Positions 58,961 to 64,000 of a stretch of 64,000 nucleotides of DNA are shown here, piece after piece. The stretch spans positions 7,688,001 through 7,752,000 of the forward strand of contig AP026544.2 in assembly GCA_026075535.2 (NCBI GenBank), read 5' to 3'. Position numbers and translations under genes: made by a program. Under the pieces are notes generated by a model that did no database searches, had not been told where the DNA came from, and saw only the letters and a list, made by a program, of their open reading frames with translations. This DNA comes from Tricholoma matsutake (taxonomy: Eukaryota > Basidiomycota > Agaricomycetes > Agaricales > Tricholomataceae). The stretch's first letter is position 1. Every line of letters starts with the position of its first letter.

Positions 58961-59300
58961 ATGAGACAACACCATCGACAGCACCGCCCCACCACCGTTG
59001 CGAGCCTCTGCTTGCAAGGTGGATAACAGGGATGGGAGCAGCGATGAACAAGAAATGACACACCCCACCCCCAGCCTCACAAGCAACTGCTTGTGGGGTG
59101 GATCACAGGTGGGATGACGACGACAAGCAGCAGTGGACCCAAGGACCACAACAGCACCCCCAACTGCTGCCATGAGCAACTGCTCATGGGGTGGAAATGG
59201 GGAGCAATGAGTTTCATTCTGGGTGACTATGGCCACCACCCCCCCCCCTCTCGCTGCAAATGGCTGCAAACGCGAGTGGGGGGGGAGGGGGGGTTTCTTG
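58961..59300. repeat. GC-rich palindromic module
   Basis: It contains two degenerate copies of a palindrome close to GAGCAACTGCTC followed by TGGGGTGGA (about 59080-59200). A hairpin of poly-C and poly-G arms encloses CTGCAAATGGCTGCAAACG (59239-59292). The same palindrome occurs at 45975, 46070, 61783, 61885 and 61965. Confidence 0.6.
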
Positions 59301-60879
59301 TTCGATATATTAGTTTAATCTAGTGTAATTATATTATTAAAATACATATTCATGTCAAAACCCATGAATAAGAGCCCAGCCGGCAACAAAATAAACCAAA
59401 ATAATTTTTATTTCACATCAGGAAACATGATTAGATATGTCACACTGCCTGTTTAGGAAGTAATGTGAATGACCACTGGATTATTAGACGATAAGCTACC
59501 TTGGCCCCTTGCACCCATGTCGGATAGCAGTGGCTCTGAGCATGAAGAACAACAGCTTCTGCTTCAGTATCTGGCACTCTTTACCTTTGCTGCTGGTGCT
59601 GCAGCACTTGCTTATGGTCTCCCTTTGTATGACAAAACACCCTATCACACTTTGGCATTGACTGGAGCTGACTGGGTCCATGAGCTTCTGAATGGTCACC
59701 CAGAGTGCATTCACAATGAGCTTGGTGTGCACAAGCATGTTTTCTTGGGTCTTGTCGCAGCCTTGGAACAGTATGGAGTGACATCGTCGAAACATGTCTA
59801 CATTGAAGAGCAGCTTGCAATTTTTTTATACACATGTGTAACTGGCCTTTCCCTCCGTCATGTATCCGAGCAATTTCAGCGAGCAAATGAAACCACATCA
59901 AAGTTTGTTTTTATATCTCATCGTTGTCAGGACCAGAATGACATATAACCCACAGATACTTTGTGAAAATGCTCATCTTCTTCTCATCTCCACCGTTTTA
60001 CACCAATACATTAACCTACCTCATGTTGGCACACCTACACCACCCATAATTCTAAAAAATCCTAAATACTACCCCTTTTTCAAGGACACCCTTGGTGCCA
60101 TTGATGGAACTCACATAAACTGTAGCGCTTCAGCAGAAATGCATCAGGCAGCTCATGATCGCAAAGGTGGTGTCACACAAAACTGCCTGGCCATTTGTGG
60201 GTTTGATATGATCTTCTATTATATATTCAGTGGGTGGGATGGATCAGTGGCAGACTCAACAATGTTCTATGATGCTCGCATGACAGACCTCCATATCCTG
60301 GCAGATAAATATTACCTTGCAGATGCTGGGTTTCCCATATGTGATGCACTTGTTATTCCTAAACGTGGTGTGCGGTATCACCTTGCAGAATGGGGCCAGG
60401 CCCAACAACGGTGCAGATTCTTTTATTCAATGTCATTGTAGTATTGTTGTATCTGATATCTGGCCACAGGCCTGTCAATGCAGATGAGCTTTTCAATTTA
60501 TGACATGCATCAGCTCGCAATGTCATCGAGCGTATCTTTGGGGTCCTGAAACGACGTTTCTGCATTCTCGTATATCCAGGAGGTCTTTACACTCCCCCCC
60601 GTATTCCTATAGGAATCCGATGATTCTGATAATTCCAATCGGAGTCCGATCAGAATCCGACCATATTCCGATGTCATTTTCACCAGCCAAATTGACATGA
60701 AATGGCATGTTCAGTCCTAGTCCAGTCTGATGCAGTCTGATCAGAATCCGATTGGACCATCGGAATTTCCTAGGAATTTCTGACCATAGGAATCACATAG
60801 GAATATTCCAAGGTTATGCAGAGACATCGGACAACATAGGATTCCGATAGGAATGATAGCAGTATTGCTTAGTAATAGT

Positions 60880-60985
60880 AGAAAAAGTAGAAACACATGA
60901 CAGAATTGAACCCCAGAGCTCTAATATGATTACATAAACTTACAGTAACAACAAGACCACTACACTAAGCGGTCATTGCAGGTAC
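60880..60985 (-). ncRNA. tRNA-like pol III promoter unit, left side
   Basis: On the minus strand there is an A box (TAGTGTAGTGG) and, about 60 bp later, a B box (GGTTCAATTC), then a T5 run near 60885. It points to the left end of the element. No cloverleaf forms. Confidence 0.55.
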
Positions 60986-61246
60986 GTGCTCGTACTGCAC
61001 TACATACTGTTCCCGTGGGTGTGATGACAAAGCACAAAGCTGCGTCACCACACCTGCTGGCTCATCATTCTCCCACCACCACCACCAACGACAACGACGA
61101 TGACCACGGCTGCCTCCTCACCTCAACCACCACCACCACCACCATACCCACTCCCACTCCCACTCCACTCCCATGCTGTCAAGAGGGGCCAATGGCCATC
61201 AACGGACACAAGCAGCCCAAATGACGGAATCGTTGTTTGGGCCATG

Positions 61247-61314
61247 GTAAGTTTTTTTTTTTCCCTTCGTTTCTTGTTTTCTAAACTAACTAACATCTTT
61301 CTTTTGTTTTTTAG
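61247..61314 (+). other. Intron-like segment with hairpin upstream
   Basis: It has donor GTAAGTTTT, a branch-like CTAACTAAC, and acceptor TTTTTTAG followed by GTCC (68 bp). It is preceded by an imperfect hairpin at 61215-61242. Confidence 0.55.
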
Positions 61315-61355
61315 GTCCTAAACTACAGGGTAACAATGGACGGATGGACAGACTC

Positions 61356-61386
61356 GCCCAAACGATGCAATCTGCATCGTTTGGGC
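61356..61386 (+). repeat. Perfect 14-bp hairpin
   Basis: GCCCAAACGATGCA, a 3-base loop, then its exact complement. It is followed by CCTAG and then the intron-like segment. Confidence 0.9.
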
Positions 61387-61391
61387 CCTAG

Positions 61392-61447
61392 GCAAGTTTT
61401 TTTTTTCCCTTTGATTTTACACTAACTGTTTTTCTTTTATCTTCTAG
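61392..61447 (+). other. Intron-like segment of GC-AG type
   Basis: It starts GCAAGT, has a branch-like CTAAC, and ends TTCTAG followed by GTTC (56 bp). Apart from the C at position two, its layout is the same as the neighbouring module. Confidence 0.45.
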
Positions 61448-62284
61448 GTTCTAAGCTGTTGGTAACAGCGGAGGGATGCGAGATGACCCTGACGACGCTG
61501 CCAGGGCCCCACCATGAACACCCACGGAGACAAAGAGGGACAGGGAGGGAGACGAGGAAGTGATGACGACAACGACAATGACAGGGAGGTGGAGACGAGA
61601 AGGTGGAGGGGGAGATGAGGGGAAGGCGACGGGCACCAGCACTGGACAAGACGAGGGCGGCAAGGGACAACAAGGGGGGGACAACAAGGGGGTGGGGACA
61701 ACAAGGGGGTGGGGACAACGAGGGGGTGGGGACAACGAGATGGCACCCTGAATGACACACCACTCACCACCAGCCTCGCGAGCAACTGCTCGTGGGGTGG
61801 ACAGTGGGTGGAATGATGAGGAGGAGGGGGAGACAAGGGAGGAGGAGACAAGGGACACACAGGGGACACCACGCCACCACCATGAGCATTTGCTTATGGG
61901 GTGGATCGTGGGGTCTACGAGAAGGAGATGGCACCCCAACACCTGAACCCCACCGCTGCGAGCTTTGCTCGTAGGGTGGAATGGGTGCTAACGGCCGTGT
62001 CACCACCTCCACACCGAAATGGAATGCACCACCACTCCCTCCCCTCCTGCAAAATGGGGGGGGTGGTTTTTTGTTTTTGTAGAATTTTAAATAGTATAAT
62101 TAATTGTCTCCCCCCTGCGTTTGCATCGGGGGGTATTTTTTCAATCTATATTAGTTATATTAGTTCCTCGGGTCTTTGCGAGGGCTAATCAATTTTTTTT
62201 CGAGCTCTCGTGAGGGAGGTTAAAAATATGTGAACTATCCCTAAGTGCATTAAATGGACTTTGTATTACATATTTAATAATTCT

Positions 62285-62390
62285 CCTGTGGCTCAACTGG
62301 TTGAGTGCTTGTTTAGTCATCATGTGACTTACATCCCATGGTCCATGGTTCAATCCCTGCTTTACCCACTTATTTTGTAAGCACTTGGGG
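62285..62390 (+). ncRNA. tRNA-like pol III promoter unit, right side
   Basis: It has an A box (TGGCTCAACTGG) and a B box (GGTTCAATCCC) about 55 bp later, with TTTT shortly after. It points to the right end of the element, mirroring the left unit. No complete tRNA fold is found. Confidence 0.55.
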
Positions 62391-62921
62391 AAAGTTAAGT
62401 CTTCCAAAATGTGGTAGTCCAACTTCATGTTGGAATTGCATAGGACTTTACTAGGAATTTACTAGGAATTTCTTGGAAACAACAGTACATGGTCATCAAG
62501 ATACATTCCGATTGGATTCCTATCGGACTACTAGGACTAGTGTCGGACTAGTAGGACTCCTATCGGATTCCGATTGGACTCTTATCAGAAAACTCGGACT
62601 CCTAGGACTCCGATAGGAATATGGGGGGGAGTGCAAAGTTTACTATATCCAGCCAAAATTAGTATGGACTATCAAGCTTGCATTCCTGCTGCTCTTGCAG
62701 CTGTTCACAACTTCATCTGTATCCATGATCCAGATGAGCTTGAAGGCTTTGTTGAAGCAGATGATATAGAGCCAGGTTTTTTTGCAGGAGAGCTAGCAGA
62801 AGGGCAGACGAGGATGGCAGAAAAGAGATGGGCTAATACAAGGTGAGATGGGATAGCAGCCAAAATGTGGGAGCAGTATCAGGCAGAAATACAAGTACGA
62901 GGGGCCACGTCGAGTGTCTAA

Positions 62922-63060
62922 ATAGCTGCTTCCAACTACTGTACAGTATCAGAACATGCTTGAAATGCTATCATACCACTGCAATGAGACATATGGTGCA
63001 ATACAAATGAGGAAGTTAGATATAATAGCACAATTTGTATGTAGTCCAAAATATGCAACG
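62922..63060. other. Gap between the convergent Harbinger genes
   Basis: A short noncoding interval between the stop of the transposase (+) and the end of the Myb-like gene (-). Confidence 0.6.
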
Positions 63061-64000
63061 TTAAGCCTCAGAACCACTACCAACCATAGGGAATCCAAGT
63101 TCCACCAACTGCCTTTGAACCCAAAGCTTCCACACATTGTTGTGTATGAGGGCCATGTATGTATCGGCCTTTGCTGTGGTCTGCTCAAAAAGGTCAGCAA
63201 ATTCAACCATTTGGTCTACATTCAAATCCTCCTTCTCCTGTAGAAGAGCTGTTGCTTCAATTCTACGTTCTGCAGAAGACCTCCTGTGGTGGCGAGGCTG
63301 TCCCAATGGACCATTGCACATAGATGAGCTAATACCGGCCATCATATCTTTGATACCATGCAATGCTGATGCACCACTGGAGGCAGACTTGTGCATTTGC
63401 TTGCTGCTGAATGAGGAGACTGAAGCATCATCATCAAGTGCCGAGTGTTTGTGCTTTGAGATGCCAGTGGCTGAGAAGATCATGGAAGAAGGTCAGACTG
63501 GGGTTGATGGCGGTAAATCGTCATCACTGGACTCTGGTCTGTCGTTTACCAGTGCATTGTTTACATCTAGAGTAGGAGGTTCCATCCCTCTGCCGGTGGC
63601 AACAACAGTGGTACTGCTCAGAGCAGTCAATGCAGAGTTTGCAATGGCACCATGGGTCTGATCCGAGGGGTGAAAGGCAGTAACACCTCTCACAGTGCGT
63701 GTCCCCATGATTGCCTGTATACGATCAAAGTGTGGAAATCCTTTTGACTTGTATGGTGTTGCATTCTTGTTTTTCTAGAATAACTCAGTAAAAAACAGGT
63801 GCTACACAGCCAACCATACGTACTGCAATATATTTATTCCATGCGCAGGCCTCATTGATCGTGATGTTGAGCCCCTTGGTCTCACTCCAACTGAATCCAG
63901 ATGTATTGGCTTTGAGCGTAGCAACAACATTGTATGACTTCTTGAGCTGGATACATGTGTATCAGTAGAAGGATTGCTTGAGATAGTTTGGTATGCACCC
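63061..64000 (-). pseudogene. Harbinger-associated Myb/SANT-like DNA-binding protein, partial
   Basis: The gene enters from the right edge. The first visible exon reads LKKSYNVVATLKANTSGFSW and ACAWNKYI, the end of a Myb/SANT-like domain typical of the second PIF/Harbinger protein. After an intron (about 63832-63778) it continues KNKNATPYKSKGFPHFDRIQ and GVTAFHPSDQTHG. A TGA at 63495-63493 takes the place of an expected Arg. The C-terminal part (KSASSGASALHGIKDMMAGI, ALLQEKEDLNVDQMVEFADL) ends at 63061. This protein binds transposon ends and helps the transposase. The stop and the disrupted partner make the element inactive. Confidence 0.85.

Larger units (their letters stand above)
60580..62643. 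mobile_element. Complete 2064-bp TIR element with hairpins and intron-like modules
   Basis: It is inserted in the Harbinger gene, with TATATCCAG directly repeated on both sides (60571-60579, 62644-62652). Removing it restores the transposase reading frame. The ends are imperfect inverted repeats (GAGGTCTTTACACTC and GTAAACTTTGCACTC, each followed by a C7 run and RTATTCCTAT). Inside the ends lie arrays of GGAATCCGAT/CTAGGACTCC-type repeats. Then comes an outward-facing tRNA-like unit on each side, and in the middle the hairpin-intron modules and GAGCAACTGCTC palindromes. It has no transposase. A 9-bp duplication fits Mutator-like elements, but the ends are unlike any I know. Confidence 0.85.
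59469..62921 (+). pseudogene. PIF/Harbinger transposase, interrupted
   Basis: Exon 1 starts at ATG 59469. It has AALAYGLPLYDKTPYHTLAL, YIEEQLAIFLYTCVTGLSLR and a small intron near 59905-59950. The next part, from ILCENAHLLL through DTLGAIDGTHINCSAS, VTQNCLAICGFDMIFYYIFS, WDGSVADSTMFYDA and YYLADAGFP, is the DDE nuclease (first D in DGTH, second D near GSVADS). An intron spans 60411-60469. RNVIERIFGVLKRRFCILVY then carries the catalytic E, and the 2064-bp element splits the gene after 60579. It resumes at 62653 (ISMDYQACIPAALAAVHNF) and ends at TAA 62919-62921. TGA codons at 60501 and 62844 replace expected Arg. Confidence 0.9.

Noticed and set aside
61444..61942. Long Pro/Ser-rich minus-strand frames as genes
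   Set aside because: They come from GC-rich simple repeats and are open in several frames at once.

Overview
The window looks like a gene-plus-transposon segment of a basidiomycete fungus, most likely an Agaricomycete. The evidence is short spliceosomal introns (about 50-70 bp) breaking every recognisable gene, typical fungal housekeeping proteins, chromodomain Ty3/gypsy retrotransposons, and a PIF/Harbinger transposon of the two-gene fungal type. No bacterial or organellar features were seen.

Layout. Positions 1-19 kb are gene-poor. They hold a partial gene at the left edge (-), a remnant of a pogo-type transposase N-terminus, a small MPP6-like gene (-), a tRNA-Arg(CCT) with a 15-nt intron plus a copy of its 3' half, a Pro/Ser-rich conserved hypothetical gene, and DCN1 (cullin neddylation). 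Positions 18.6-31.4 kb are a compact housekeeping block: a Pop5/Rpp14-like RNase P subunit (-), divergent from a DHHC palmitoyltransferase (+), then ornithine aminotransferase (+) and, after a 2.7-kb gap, CHO2 phosphatidylethanolamine methyltransferase (+).

From 31.5 kb to the right edge almost everything is mobile DNA. A MITE lies next to the CHO2 3' end. A DUF6818-like ORF is split by an 18.4-kb nest: a minus-strand gypsy element (34130-52534, target duplication GTATG, 192-bp LTRs) that was itself hit by a complete 7.7-kb chromovirus (36215-43940, duplication TGCAG, 706-bp LTRs), by a solo LTR of the same family (47691-48396, duplication GTTGT), by a foldback element and by an end of an unusual TIR element. 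To the right come a third, decayed gypsy element (about 53.6-57.9 kb), a second foldback copy, a 120-bp minisatellite and a PIF/Harbinger transposon (about 59.4 kb to beyond the edge). The Harbinger transposase is split by a 2064-bp element with 9-bp target duplications.

The most unusual content is that 2064-bp element and its relatives at 45.9-47.1 and 58.5-59.3 kb. The full copy has terminal inverted repeats, subterminal repeat arrays, an outward-facing tRNA-like pol III promoter near each end, and inner modules in which a GGCCCAAA-type hairpin is followed by a segment that looks exactly like a short intron. The second strong signal is mutational: the two LTRs of the young chromovirus differ almost only at CpG sites, and several transposon frames are broken by TGA codons where CGA (Arg) is expected. 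This points to methylation-linked CpG decay or a RIP-like process. Everything here is by-eye reading; exon borders and family names rest on motif recognition, not on searches.
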